Shown piece by piece: positions 8,353 through 16,335 of a DNA stretch of 64,000 nt; within the stretch, counting starts at the first letter, position 1, and every line of letters begins with the position of its first letter. A program made the position numbers and the translations under genes. This DNA is from Halorientalis salina (GTDB lineage: Archaea; Halobacteriota; Halobacteria; Halobacteriales; Haloarculaceae): NCBI RefSeq assembly GCF_005049285.1, contig NZ_SOSC01000008.1, positions 86,446 to 150,445 of the forward strand, written 5' to 3'. Under the pieces are notes generated by a model that was not told the origin of the DNA, ran no database searches, and saw nothing but the letters and a program-made list of their open reading frames with translations.

Positions 8353-8588
8353 CGTGAGTCCTCGCTGGGCGAGAAGCGTTCCACCTCGTCGGCGGGACAG
8401 AGCCAGACGTCGTCGACGCTCCACCCGAGAAGGTTCCTGGCCTGTTCGCGAGCGACGTCGGCCGTCGGTGCGGACACGCTGCCGGCGTGTCGCGGCGGCC
8501 CTTCGTCGTCGCTTACGAACAGTTCCCATTCGCGGCCGGTCGTCGCTCGGACCGTTTTCGGTCCGGTCGAACTGGCACGCTCAGCCAT
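8349..8588 (-). CDS. Small PaaB-like partner of the radical SAM enzyme (Htur_1727-type)
   Basis: A 79-aa protein, transcribed first and overlapping the radical SAM start by 4 bp. Residues 20-55 (EWELFVSDDEGPPRHAGSV, then a helix ADVAREQARNLLG) resemble the PaaB fold, a non-catalytic subunit of phenylacetyl-CoA epoxygenase. From memory, small haloarchaeal proteins beside SPASM enzymes have been catalogued as an Htur_1727-type, radical-SAM-partnered candidate RiPP; I cannot verify that here. There is one Cys (Cys64). The ATG at 8588 is preferred over that at 8594 because the TATA box at 8611-8618 sits about 26 nt upstream of it. It could be a precursor, an adaptor or a structural subunit. Confidence 0.75.
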   Translation of the reverse strand: MAERASSTGPKTVRATTGREWELFVSDDEGPPRHAGSVSAPTADVAREQARNLLGWSVDDVWLCPADEVERFSPSEDSR

Positions 8589-8610
8589 ACGCATATGTTC
8601 GGCAATTCCC

Positions 8611-8618
8611 TATATATC
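8611..8618 (-). promoter_or_regulatory. TATA box of the radical SAM operon
   Basis: The sequence tatatatc (minus strand gatatata) is centred about 26 nt before ATG 8588, giving a leaderless transcript for the PaaB-like/radical SAM pair. The inverted repeat at 8629-8647 lies just upstream. Confidence 0.6.
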
Positions 8619-8628
8619 CCTCTCTAGG

Positions 8629-8647
8629 ATTCCCAATACCTGGGAAT
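8629..8647. promoter_or_regulatory. Inverted repeat between the divergent promoters
   Basis: attccca and tgggaat form a perfect 7-bp inverted repeat separated by 5 bp. It lies between the TATA box of the radical SAM operon (8611-8618) and a plus-strand TATA-like gtatttacc (about 8658-8666) serving the halocyanin. A site placed there could control both directions. The binding protein is unknown. Confidence 0.5.
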
Positions 8648-8702
8648 AGAATCAGAGTATTTACCCCTCGTCATCCCTGAGCCCAACTGTGGTGAACAAG
8701 TG

Positions 8703-9146
8703 ATGGATCGACGAGACTTCGTTCGAGGCGTTGGTGTATTGACAATTTCTGGTGGACTGGCGGGTTGTTCCGGTAACGGTGGCGACGACGGAAGCGGTAA
8801 TGGCACCGACGGCGACAGTGGCGGCGACGGGAACACCGTCGCGGTCGGACCGGACGGGCAACTCGTGTTCGAGCCCGAGGAAATCACCGTCGAGACCGGT
8901 GAGACCGTCACCTGGGAGTTCGAGAGCGCATCGCACAACGTCTCGGCGTGGCCCAGCCACAGCGAAGAGGTCTCCATTCCGGACGGCGCCGAAGGGTTCG
9001 GGACGATGGAAGAGGACGGGGACCCGATGGCGACGGTCGGCCAGGGCGAGACCTTCGAGCACACGTTCGAGACGGCAGGGGAGTACACGTACGTTTGCGT
9101 CCCGCACGTCGCCTCGGGCATGGTCGGGACCGTCATCGTCGAGTAG
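8703..9146 (+). CDS. Halocyanin-type blue copper lipoprotein
   Basis: A 147-aa exported cupredoxin. MDRRDFVRG gives a Tat signal at residues 3-4, and the lipobox LAGC places the lipidated Cys at 22. A Gly/Asp/Asn linker follows, as in many haloarchaeal lipoproteins. Copper ligands are His78 (SHNV), Cys132 (YVCVPH), His135 and Met140 (ASGM). It should carry electrons at the cell surface, anchored by lipid, in contrast to the helix-anchored halocyanin at 1861. It is divergent from the radical SAM operon across a palindrome, which suggests shared control. ATG 8703 is chosen over the GTG at 8700. Confidence 0.9.
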   Translation: MDRRDFVRGVGVLTISGGLAGCSGNGGDDGSGNGTDGDSGGDGNTVAVGPDGQLVFEPEEITVETGETVTWEFESASHNVSAWPSHSEEVSIPDGAEGFGTMEEDGDPMATVGQGETFEHTFETAGEYTYVCVPHVASGMVGTVIVE

Positions 9147-9167
9147 CGACGACCGCAGTCATATTCG

Positions 9168-9173
9168 TTTTTT
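9168..9173 (+). terminator. Oligo-T terminator after the halocyanin
   Basis: A run of six T (attcgttttttcg) begins 22 nt after the halocyanin stop codon, the usual archaeal signal for RNA polymerase release. Confidence 0.5.
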
Positions 9174-9243
9174 CGCCGGTTTCAGACGCCGTAGCTGCGG
9201 GACTTCGAGCCGGTTCGATCCCGGCCGGGTCGACGGCGTGCCG

Positions 9244-9330
9244 TCAGCTGAGGACCAGCACGAACCCGGTCAGGAACATCAGTACGGCGAGGCCGGCCAG
9301 GACGAGCAAGAGGAGTTCCTTCTCGGTCAT
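9244..9330 (-). CDS. Very small single-helix membrane protein (28 aa)
   Basis: A short frame: MTEKE, then an unbroken hydrophobic segment of about 22 residues (LLLLVLAGLAVLMFLTGFVL), then VLS and a stop. A single-pass helix with a charged N-terminus is typical of accessory subunits of membrane complexes. The gene lies between two genes for membrane electron-transfer or membrane proteins and is divergent from the one at 9385. It is recognised only by composition; no family is assigned. Confidence 0.5.
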   Translation of the reverse strand: MTEKELLLLVLAGLAVLMFLTGFVLVLS

Positions 9331-9384
9331 CGCTCGCGAGTAGGAAGTGAAACGGTTAATCACCTTCGTCTCGAAGCCAGCGTA

Positions 9385-9651
9385 ATGTCAGCGGCCGATA
9401 CCACCGAAGGGAGTCGCGTGGTCCTGTTCGTCTTCACCGTCGTCGTCGCAGTCGCGGGCGTGATGGGGACGATCCTCGGGGCCATCCGGCCGGAGGACCT
9501 AGATCCAGTCCTGTTCGGCGTGATCCAACTGCCGCCAACGCCGCTGGGGGTCGCCCTGTTCGGGATGATCACCGTCGGCGTCGGACTCGGGGCGTTCGTG
9601 GCCGCCGTCGTGTACATCTCCCGCCGCTACGACGACGCCTCGCCGAAGTAA
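9385..9651 (+). CDS. Two-helix membrane protein, DUF7520/cox-cluster type
   Basis: An 88-aa protein with two transmembrane helices (about 12-34 and 53-78) joined by a PEDLDPVLFGVIQLPPTPLG loop. Similar small proteins have been seen near haloarchaeal ba3-type oxidase genes (from memory, called cox-cluster or DUF7520 proteins). No oxidase genes occur in this window. The stop codon directly abuts that of the convergent acyl-CoA ligase gene with no spacer. Confidence 0.6.
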   Translation: MSAADTTEGSRVVLFVFTVVVAVAGVMGTILGAIRPEDLDPVLFGVIQLPPTPLGVALFGMITVGVGLGAFVAAVVYISRRYDDASPK

Positions 9652-11271
9652 CTACCCCTGCCCGACCATCCGGTCTTCGTCCTCCCACTCTTCTTCCCGG
9701 AGTTCGTACTTCTGAATCTTCCCGGTCGAGGTCGTGGGCAGTTCCTCGACGAACTCGAACCGGCGGACGACCTTGTAGCCCGCCAGCCGATCCTGACAGA
9801 ACTCCTTTAGCTCCTCCTTCGTAACGCCGGGGTTCTCCGGGTCGCCGTTGTCGGGAACGACGAACGCCTTGGGCGTCTCGCCCCACTCCTCGCTGGGCGC
9901 GGGGATGACGGCGGCCGAACCGACGGCGTCGTGCTCGAAGAGGGTGTCCTCCAGTTCGATCGAGGAGATGTTCTCCCCGCCGGAGATGATGATGTCCTTC
10001 TTGCGGTCCTGGATGGCGATCATCCCGTTCTCGTCGACCGTCGCGAGGTCGCCCATGTGGTAGTACCCCTCGACGCGGTCGGAGAAGGCCTCCTCGGTCT
10101 GTTCGGGCTTGTTCCAGTACTTGTCCATCACCTGGTTGCCCCGGACGACGATCTCGCCGATCGTCGCGTCGTCGCGGGGGACGTCGTTCCCGTCGTCGTC
10201 GACGACGCGGACGTCGGTGCCGAGATAGCCCAGTCCCTGACGCTTCTTGATCTTGAATCGGGCGCTGTTGTCGTCGCTGAACAGCCGTTTGGCGTCGGAC
10301 GTCGTGATGAGCGGGCCAGTCTCGGTCGCGCCGTAGACGTGTTTCAGGTACCAGCCGAACTCGTCTTCGACTTTGCGAATCGTCGCCTCCGGCGGGGCGC
10401 TCCCGGCAGTGGCGATGCGCACGTCGTTCTCGCCGCTGACCGGGACGTCGCCGTCTTGGTCGTCGTAGTAGTCGCTGAGCATGTTCAGGACCGTCGGCGC
10501 ACCGCACATGTAGGAGACGTCCTCCTCGGCGACGGTGTCGAAGATCCACTCGGCGTCGACGCCACGCGTACAGACGTGTTTGGCACCCATACCCGTGATG
10601 GCGTAGATGTGGCCCCAGCCGTTGACGTGGAACATCGGCAGCGTCCACAGGTAGACGTCGTCGTCGGTGATCTCCTGGTGGACGGTGATGAGGTAGGCGT
10701 GGATGGTCTCCGTGCGGTGGGTGCGACAGACGCCCTTGGGATCGCCGGTCGTCCCCGACGTGTAGTTGATGGTGACGAGGTCGTCCTCGTCCATCTCGGG
10801 GCGGTCGTAGTCGGTGCCGGCCGCCTCGATGACCTCGTCGAAGGATTCCCAGTCGCCCTCGACGGCGTCGGTATCGTTCGTGATGAACGTCTCAGTTGGG
10901 ACTTCGTCTCGGACGGCCTCGATGCGGTCGGCGTACTCGTGGTCGGCGAAGATGGCGTCGACCTCGGCGTCGTCGAGGATGTACGCGAAGTCGTCGGGCG
11001 TCAGCCGATAGTTCAGCGGCGTGTGAACGGCACCCGCCTGCATGCTCCCGTAGGCCGCTTCCAGGTGATAGTGCGTGTTCGGGTCCAGTACCGCCACGCG
11101 GTCGCCGGCCTCGATGCCGCGTTGCTGGAGTGCCGCCGAGAACCGGTCGGCGCGCTCCCCGAGTTCGTCGTACGAAAACCGTTCTCCCGTGGTCGCCACG
11201 ACGGCCTCCTCGTCCCCGTAGTAGTTCCGGGCGCGGTCCAGGAAGTCCGTCACTAACAGTGGTTTCTCCAT
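9652..11271 (-). CDS. Medium/long-chain acyl-CoA synthetase (AMP-forming)
   Basis: A 539-aa ANL-superfamily ligase that activates a carboxylic acid with ATP and CoA. The P-loop-like motif TSGTTGDPKG is at 171-180. The adenylation motif YGATETGP and the hinge region GDLATVDENG...DRKKD follow. The C-terminal lysine motif is TSTGKIQK, about 20 residues before the end. The length is normal for the family. The substrate cannot be read from sequence. The start is supported by a minus-strand TATA-like tttttaattc about 25-30 nt upstream (near 11297). It is one of three CoA ligases in the window, and methylmalonyl-CoA mutase lies 2 kb away. Confidence 0.88.
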   Translation of the reverse strand: MEKPLLVTDFLDRARNYYGDEEAVVATTGERFSYDELGERADRFSAALQQRGIEAGDRVAVLDPNTHYHLEAAYGSMQAGAVHTPLNYRLTPDDFAYILDDAEVDAIFADHEYADRIEAVRDEVPTETFITNDTDAVEGDWESFDEVIEAAGTDYDRPEMDEDDLVTINYTSGTTGDPKGVCRTHRTETIHAYLITVHQEITDDDVYLWTLPMFHVNGWGHIYAITGMGAKHVCTRGVDAEWIFDTVAEEDVSYMCGAPTVLNMLSDYYDDQDGDVPVSGENDVRIATAGSAPPEATIRKVEDEFGWYLKHVYGATETGPLITTSDAKRLFSDDNSARFKIKKRQGLGYLGTDVRVVDDDGNDVPRDDATIGEIVVRGNQVMDKYWNKPEQTEEAFSDRVEGYYHMGDLATVDENGMIAIQDRKKDIIISGGENISSIELEDTLFEHDAVGSAAVIPAPSEEWGETPKAFVVPDNGDPENPGVTKEELKEFCQDRLAGYKVVRRFEFVEELPTTSTGKIQKYELREEEWEDEDRMVGQG

Positions 11272-11398
11272 CGCAACTCGAACAAACGGTAATGAATTAA
11301 AAAGTGGTTTCCGTTTCTTCCCAGGAGGTGGGACCGGAACTCACAATATAAAAGAAGCGGCCGTCAATTCTGCCGTTGTCTCCCTTTCTACCAGCCTG

Positions 11399-11405
11399 TT
11401 TATAT
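11399..11405 (+). promoter_or_regulatory. TATA box upstream of the UspA gene
   Basis: The sequence tttatata directly precedes a perfect 20-bp palindrome. It lies about 30 nt before an ATG at 11435 and about 90 nt before the UspA start at 11494. Confidence 0.6.
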
Positions 11406-11425
11406 AATCATACAGCTGTATGATT
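11406..11425. promoter_or_regulatory. Perfect 20-bp palindrome, likely repressor operator
   Basis: The sequence aatcatacagctgtatgatt reads identically on both strands. It begins immediately after the TATA box and covers the zone where the initiation complex sits, so a bound dimer would block transcription. The site belongs to the UspA transcription unit. Its protein is unknown. Confidence 0.65.
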
Positions 11426-11434
11426 GTTAACACA

Positions 11435-11497
11435 ATGGCCGATTTTCACTCGACGGGTGGAAAACGCCTAAGACGAAGATGGTCCAAGTATCGATGA
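11435..11497 (+). other. Candidate 20-aa basic leader ORF coupled to UspA
   Basis: The ATG at 11435 lies at leaderless distance from the TATA box. The 20-codon frame stops at 11495-11497, overlapping the UspA ATG at 11494 (ATGA). The peptide ends in a run of Arg and Lys (KRLRRRWSKYR), which is very unusual for haloarchaeal proteins. It could be a translated leader or a chance frame. Confidence 0.3.
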
Positions 11498-11913
11498 TGT
11501 ATACGATTCTGTTACCTATCGGCGACGAAGAATCACTGGCCGATGCACAGGCGGAGTTCGTCACGGCGTACCCGACGGGGGACAAGTCCGAGGTGGAAGT
11601 GGTTGCCACGCACGTGCTTCGGGGTGTGGAACTCGATGCCCCCGAAGCGATGCGGAAACCCGGCCGGGTCGGCACTGTTCGTCGTGCCGTCGAGAAACTG
11701 GAGGACAGCGGCTTTTCGGTCTCGGTTAAGGAAGCGGGATCGCCGCCCGCCGAGGGAATCATCGAACTGGCCAAAGAGATAGACGCCGACCACATCGTCA
11801 TGGGCGGGCACAAACGCAGCCCGGCCGGGAAAGCGATCTTCGGAAGCGTCACCCAGTCGGTCATCCTGGACACGGACGTTCCGGTCACCGTCACCGGTGG
11901 CAGCGAAGACTGA
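11494..11913 (+). CDS. Universal stress protein family, divergent member
   Basis: A 139-aa Usp domain from ATG 11494 (an in-frame ATG at 11479 would add MVQVS). The N-terminal MMYTILLPIGDEE strand and the C-terminal GGHKRSPAGKAIFGSVTQSVILDTDVPVTVT match the family, with the nucleotide-binding G-2x-G-9x-G-S pattern partly altered (GHKRSPAGKAIFGSVT). It differs from the UspA at 1224 in sequence and control: this one sits behind a strong TATA box and a perfect palindrome. The coupling to a leader ORF and the TATA position decide between the possible starts only weakly. Confidence 0.82.
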   Translation: MMYTILLPIGDEESLADAQAEFVTAYPTGDKSEVEVVATHVLRGVELDAPEAMRKPGRVGTVRRAVEKLEDSGFSVSVKEAGSPPAEGIIELAKEIDADHIVMGGHKRSPAGKAIFGSVTQSVILDTDVPVTVTGGSED

Positions 11914-11963
11914 ACGCCGCGGCACGCGGTCTCGGCTGCAAAACGAAGATCGGCCCGAGTTGC

Positions 11964-13664
11964 TCAGGCCAGTCCGGCCGTCTCCTGGTAACTCCCGTAG
12001 TGGTCTTCGAAGACACCCATGATCTCGCCCATCGTCGCGTAGGTCTTGACGGCCTCGACGATCGAGGGCATCACGTTCTCGTCGCGCTCGATGGCGTCCC
12101 GGACCGATTCCAGCGCGTCCGCGACCGCCTCGTCGTCGCGGTCGGCCTTGACCTCGGCCAGGCGCTCGCGCTGGCGCTCTTGCACGTCCTCGTCGACTTT
12201 GAGCACGTCCGGTTGCGTGTCCTCCGCGATGCTGTAGGCGTTGACGCCGACCACGACCTCCTCGCCCTCGTCGACGCGTTCCTGGTACTCGTAGGCCGAG
12301 TCCTGGATCTCGCGGTGGAAATACCCCTGCTGGATTCCGGACAGTACACCGTCCCGAACGGAGCCCTCGCCCATCTCCTTGATCTCCTCGATGTACGCCA
12401 TCGTCTGTTCCTCGACCTCGTCTGTGAGGGATTCGATGGCGAACGAGCCGCCCATCGGGTCGACGATGTCGGCCGCGCCGGACTCCTCGGCGATGATCTG
12501 CTGGGTCCGCAGCGCGACCCGGACGGCCTCCTCGCTGGGCAGGGCCAGGGCCTCGTCGAAGCTGTTGGTGTGGAGGCTCTGCGTGCCGCCCATCACGCCG
12601 GCGAGCGCCTGGATGGTGACGCGGACGATGTTGTTCAGGGGTTGCTGGGCGGTCAGGGACTGGCCGGCGGTCTGGGTGTGGAACTTCAGCTGCTTGGACG
12701 CGGGGTCCTCGGCGTCGTACCACTCGTCCATGAGCCGCGCGTAGATGCGCCGCCCCGCCCGGAACTTCGCGATTTCCTCGAAGATGGAGTTGTGCGAATT
12801 GAAGAAAAAGGACAGCTGGGGACCGAACTCGTCGATATCGAGCCCGCGGTCGAGACAGTCCTCGACGTACGCGAACCCGTCCGCGAGCGTGAAGGCGAGT
12901 TCTTGGACCGCCGTCGAGCCGGCCTCCCGGATGTGGTACCCCGAAATCGAGACGGGCTTGAACTTCGGCGTCTCCGCGACGGCGAATTCGATGACGTCGG
13001 TGACGACGCCGAGCGAGGGCTCCGGCGGGACGACCCACTCTTTCTGAGCGATGAACTCCTTGAGCATGTCGTTCTGGAGGGTCCCCCGGATCTCCTCGCG
13101 CGGAACGCCCTGCTGGTCGGCCAGCGCGATGTACATCGCGTAGATGACCGGCGCGCTCGGGTTGATCGTAAAGGAAGTCGAGACCTCCCCCAGATCGATG
13201 CCCTCGAAGAGGATCTCCATGTCCCGCAGCGTGTCGACCGCGACGCCTTCCTTGCCGACCTCCCCGTCGCTCATCCTGTCGTCGCTGTCCAGTCCCATCA
13301 GGCTCGGCATGTCGAAGGCGGTCGAGAGCCCGGTCTGGCCCTCGTCGATGAGGTAGTGGAACCGCTCGTTGGTCTCGCTGGCGGTCCCGAAGCCGGCGAA
13401 CTGCCGCATCGTCCAGCTCCGGCCGCGGTACATCGTCGGATAGACGCCGCGCGTGAACGGTTCCTCGCCGGGGAACCCCAGGTCGTCCTCGTAGTCCAGG
13501 TCGGCCACGTCCTCGGGCGTGTACAGCCGCTCGGTCTCCATGTTCGAGACGGTCCCGAAGCTGTCTCGGCGCTCGCCGTGGGCGTCGAGTACCGGGTCGA
13601 GCGTGTCCGCTTCCCAGTCCTCGCGGGCCTCGCGGATGGCCGCGAGGTCGTCCTCGTCGTACAT
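11964..13664 (-). CDS. mcmA: Methylmalonyl-CoA mutase, large (catalytic) chain
   Basis: A 566-aa substrate-binding TIM-barrel chain of the B12-dependent mutase that interconverts (R)-methylmalonyl-CoA and succinyl-CoA. Recognisable are the N-terminal YTPEDVADLDY...GEEPFTRGVYPTMYRGRSWTMRQFAGFG segment, TSFTINPSAP, SISGYHIREAGST, and TQTAGQSLTAQQPLNNIVR. It ends after the barrel without the C-terminal B12-binding domain, so a separate small B12-binding subunit must exist elsewhere, as is usual in archaea. It likely serves propionyl-CoA breakdown or the methylaspartate cycle; the acyl-CoA ligase nearby fits but does not prove this. Confidence 0.93.
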   Translation of the reverse strand: MYDEDDLAAIREAREDWEADTLDPVLDAHGERRDSFGTVSNMETERLYTPEDVADLDYEDDLGFPGEEPFTRGVYPTMYRGRSWTMRQFAGFGTASETNERFHYLIDEGQTGLSTAFDMPSLMGLDSDDRMSDGEVGKEGVAVDTLRDMEILFEGIDLGEVSTSFTINPSAPVIYAMYIALADQQGVPREEIRGTLQNDMLKEFIAQKEWVVPPEPSLGVVTDVIEFAVAETPKFKPVSISGYHIREAGSTAVQELAFTLADGFAYVEDCLDRGLDIDEFGPQLSFFFNSHNSIFEEIAKFRAGRRIYARLMDEWYDAEDPASKQLKFHTQTAGQSLTAQQPLNNIVRVTIQALAGVMGGTQSLHTNSFDEALALPSEEAVRVALRTQQIIAEESGAADIVDPMGGSFAIESLTDEVEEQTMAYIEEIKEMGEGSVRDGVLSGIQQGYFHREIQDSAYEYQERVDEGEEVVVGVNAYSIAEDTQPDVLKVDEDVQERQRERLAEVKADRDDEAVADALESVRDAIERDENVMPSIVEAVKTYATMGEIMGVFEDHYGSYQETAGLA

Positions 13665-13744
13665 GCCAACTGTTTACACGGGGCGCGCGCTTAATCCTTC
13701 GGCCGCGAAAAGGAGGGCGGCGGTTCGAGCGGAACGCGGTCGGG

Positions 13745-16096
13745 CTACGACGACCCCGAGACGCGCTCGGCGCGGGGTCGCGGTCGGTGACCGGATCGCT
13801 CGTGGAACTCACCCGTCGCGTTCTCGATGTCCTCGACCTCGACCGTCACGGTCGTTCCTTCGGGCACCGTGTAGGGGACGCCGTTCTCGTCGACGACCCA
13901 GTCCAGCCGGAACGAGACCGTGTTGGTCGCGTCCGACTCGGGGTCGAGCGTCGAGTTGTCGGCGCTGACCGAGAGCGACCCGACGACGACGGTACCGTTG
14001 GCCGTGTTCCCGCCGAACGCCTGTGCGTCCGCGTCGGACTCGTGGTCCGACCAACCGGAACTGGCCTGTGCGGACGTGCCGTTGATGTTCAGATCCACTG
14101 AGAGCTGTACTGCCGGCGGCCCGGACCGGTTGGCGCTCATCGACATCGCGGCGATCCCATCTGTCGCGTTCTCGACGGTCACGTTCGTCGCGGCGTCCCC
14201 ACCGACCGGGACTGCGAGCGTCTCGTTGCGCAGCGACACCGAGAGGGGACGGGACGTCTCGGAACCGACGACGAGCCGGTGCTCCATCGACGCACCGGCG
14301 TGACCGGTGTCGGTCCCGCGGATCGAGACGTCGTAGAGGCCCGCTTCGACCGACGCAACGTCGATCGTGACGTTCTCCTGCCCGTCGGCCGGCAACCGAG
14401 CGACGGGGGTTCCACGGACCCGCTCGATGCTGACGGACTCGTTGGGGAACATCCCCCGTAGCGTCTCGGCATCGACCTGGCCGCCGCGGAACCGATCGGC
14501 ACTGACGTACAGCGCGTAGTCCGAGCGCTCGGAGTCGACGGTGATAGCGGCCGTCGACTCGCCGTCGGCCCGGTCGACGTACGTCCCGTCCGAGTCTCGG
14601 GTGTAGAGGTCCTGACTCGCGACCTCGAACGTGGCACTGTCCCGGTCGGTTTCCGCCAGCGCCCAGCCGCTCGTCACGTCGAGCGGCTCGCCGTCGGTCG
14701 TCCGGAGGTAGTAGGTACCCCTCGACAGCGTCGTCGAGTCGACGACGGCCCGACCGTCCGCGTCGAGTTCGAGTCGTCGGACCACCCGGGACTCGAAGTC
14801 GTCGTATTCGCCGGGCACTGCGACGAGTTCGAGCGTCTCACCCGCTGCCTTCGGGCGAACGACGCTGAGTTGCTGCCCGCGGTAGTGCGTTCGCGACGAG
14901 GTGATCGGTTCGACCGCTCCGCGGTCGTGGCTGGGAGACGCATCGGGAAGCGCAACCGTCCGGACGACGCTCGTCACGTTCCGACCCGGGTATCCAGTCA
15001 TCCCGGCGACCGTGACGGTTCGGTTCGGTCCCGGCACCGCGACGGTCTGTATCAGCCCGGGGATGGACTCGGTGTAGCGCTCGCTACCGTTCGCACCGAC
15101 GCCGACGAGATAGCCCGACGAGTCCGTGGTCGTACCCGTCTGGCTGCTCCCGACGAGCGTGATGCCGTCACCGTCGGGGAACGCGCTCTGTACCCGCACG
15201 GAGTTGCTTCCAGGGTACACTCGACTCCACCGCGGGACGCCGTCCGTGCCGACGCTTGCCACCCACGGCTGGCCGCTCCCGAAGTCGGCCGCGTAGGTCC
15301 CGGCGAGGACGATCCCGTCTTCGGTCGGCCGCGATCCGACCAGGTTCTGCACGTCGATCCGGTCGTAGGTCCGGTTGTCGACGATCCGGCCCTCGTCGTC
15401 GGTCCGGAGGATCCAGGGGTGGTCGAACCCGACGATCCCCGTGAGGAGGTAGCCGTCGTCAGTGGTCTCCAGCCGTCCCGGCGACGCGTCGACGCCGTAC
15501 GTGCGGTTCCAGCGCAGGTCGCCGTCCGCCCCGAACTGGAGCAGGGAGGCGTTCCGGCCGGTCGCGTCGGTCACCGCGAGCGCCGGCCCCGTCTCGCTAA
15601 CGGCCAGCGTGTCGCGACCGCCGACGAGCCCGCTGGCGTTTACCGACCGCCGCCAGGAGATCTCGCCCGCGTCCGTGGTACGGACGAGCCACATGCTGTA
15701 GCTCCCAGATCCGGGTTGGCTGAAATTCGACGCGTACTGGAGGGCGTAGATACCGTCGTCGGGCCCGCGTTCGACCGCCACGATGCCGGTTCGGTTCGAC
15801 GTGTTGTAGTGTCGGGTCCACGCCGTCGACCCGTCCGCGGCGAGTTTCGTCAGCGTCGCGTTCCCGCGCTCGAACCCGGACGTGCCGCCGAGCAACAGGC
15901 CACAGTCGTCCGTCCCGGTGGCCGTGACGACCACTGTCCCGTCGAGCGTGCGATTGATACCATCGTCAGTGGACTGCCCCGACGATGTGAACGTTGCGTC
16001 CGTCGCACTGGCTGTCACGGGCGTCGCCAGCATGACGACACCGAGGAGGGCGACAGCAAGTGCTATACCGACTGTGCGCTGTCTGCGGGGACACAT
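13745..16096 (-). CDS. Secreted surface protein: beta-propeller-like and DUF7827-like domains
   Basis: A 783-aa exported protein. A Sec-type signal peptide (basic MCPRRQR, hydrophobic core, cut near TASA about residues 29-31) is followed by six or so repeats of the type WxRxY...DGI/DGYLLTG (about 60-400), resembling a kelch- or PQQ-like beta-propeller. Residues about 440-620 resemble the DUF7827 domain of haloarchaeal surface proteins. The last 150 residues (SVSADNSTLDPESDATNTVSFRLDW) look cohesin-like. There are many N-x-S/T sites. No C-terminal anchor, PGF-CTERM signal or lipobox is seen, so it may be released or held by other proteins. A minus-strand TATA-like ttatttttg (near 16122) supports the start. 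Confidence 0.7.
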   Translation of the reverse strand: MCPRRQRTVGIALAVALLGVVMLATPVTASATDATFTSSGQSTDDGINRTLDGTVVVTATGTDDCGLLLGGTSGFERGNATLTKLAADGSTAWTRHYNTSNRTGIVAVERGPDDGIYALQYASNFSQPGSGSYSMWLVRTTDAGEISWRRSVNASGLVGGRDTLAVSETGPALAVTDATGRNASLLQFGADGDLRWNRTYGVDASPGRLETTDDGYLLTGIVGFDHPWILRTDDEGRIVDNRTYDRIDVQNLVGSRPTEDGIVLAGTYAADFGSGQPWVASVGTDGVPRWSRVYPGSNSVRVQSAFPDGDGITLVGSSQTGTTTDSSGYLVGVGANGSERYTESIPGLIQTVAVPGPNRTVTVAGMTGYPGRNVTSVVRTVALPDASPSHDRGAVEPITSSRTHYRGQQLSVVRPKAAGETLELVAVPGEYDDFESRVVRRLELDADGRAVVDSTTLSRGTYYLRTTDGEPLDVTSGWALAETDRDSATFEVASQDLYTRDSDGTYVDRADGESTAAITVDSERSDYALYVSADRFRGGQVDAETLRGMFPNESVSIERVRGTPVARLPADGQENVTIDVASVEAGLYDVSIRGTDTGHAGASMEHRLVVGSETSRPLSVSLRNETLAVPVGGDAATNVTVENATDGIAAMSMSANRSGPPAVQLSVDLNINGTSAQASSGWSDHESDADAQAFGGNTANGTVVVGSLSVSADNSTLDPESDATNTVSFRLDWVVDENGVPYTVPEGTTVTVEVEDIENATGEFHERSGHRPRPRAERVSGSS

Positions 16097-16335
16097 CGTT
16101 CCGGCAGTTTCGTTTCAATCAAAAATAATCTTTCGAGAACACATCGGGCAACCTGATACCGTGTGACACAGTACAACCACCATCGGGGCCTCGGATGCGT
16201 CCTGGAAGTGGTTCCTCAAACTCCTACCGGTTCGACAGGCTCCGGTCGATGGGTCCGGCGGGCACCTCGATCACTTTCGCACTCAATTTCGCCCCTACCT
16301 CTTAGTAGACGCAATCCCCAGAGACGCCCTACAGG

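Noticed and set aside
12000..13694. Long plus-strand open frame (564 codons) opposite mcmA
   Set aside because: It is the antisense of methylmalonyl-CoA mutase, whose motifs are unmistakable. In GC-rich haloarchaeal DNA the antisense of an acidic gene often stays open, and the product here is Val/Leu/Arg-rich with no family features.
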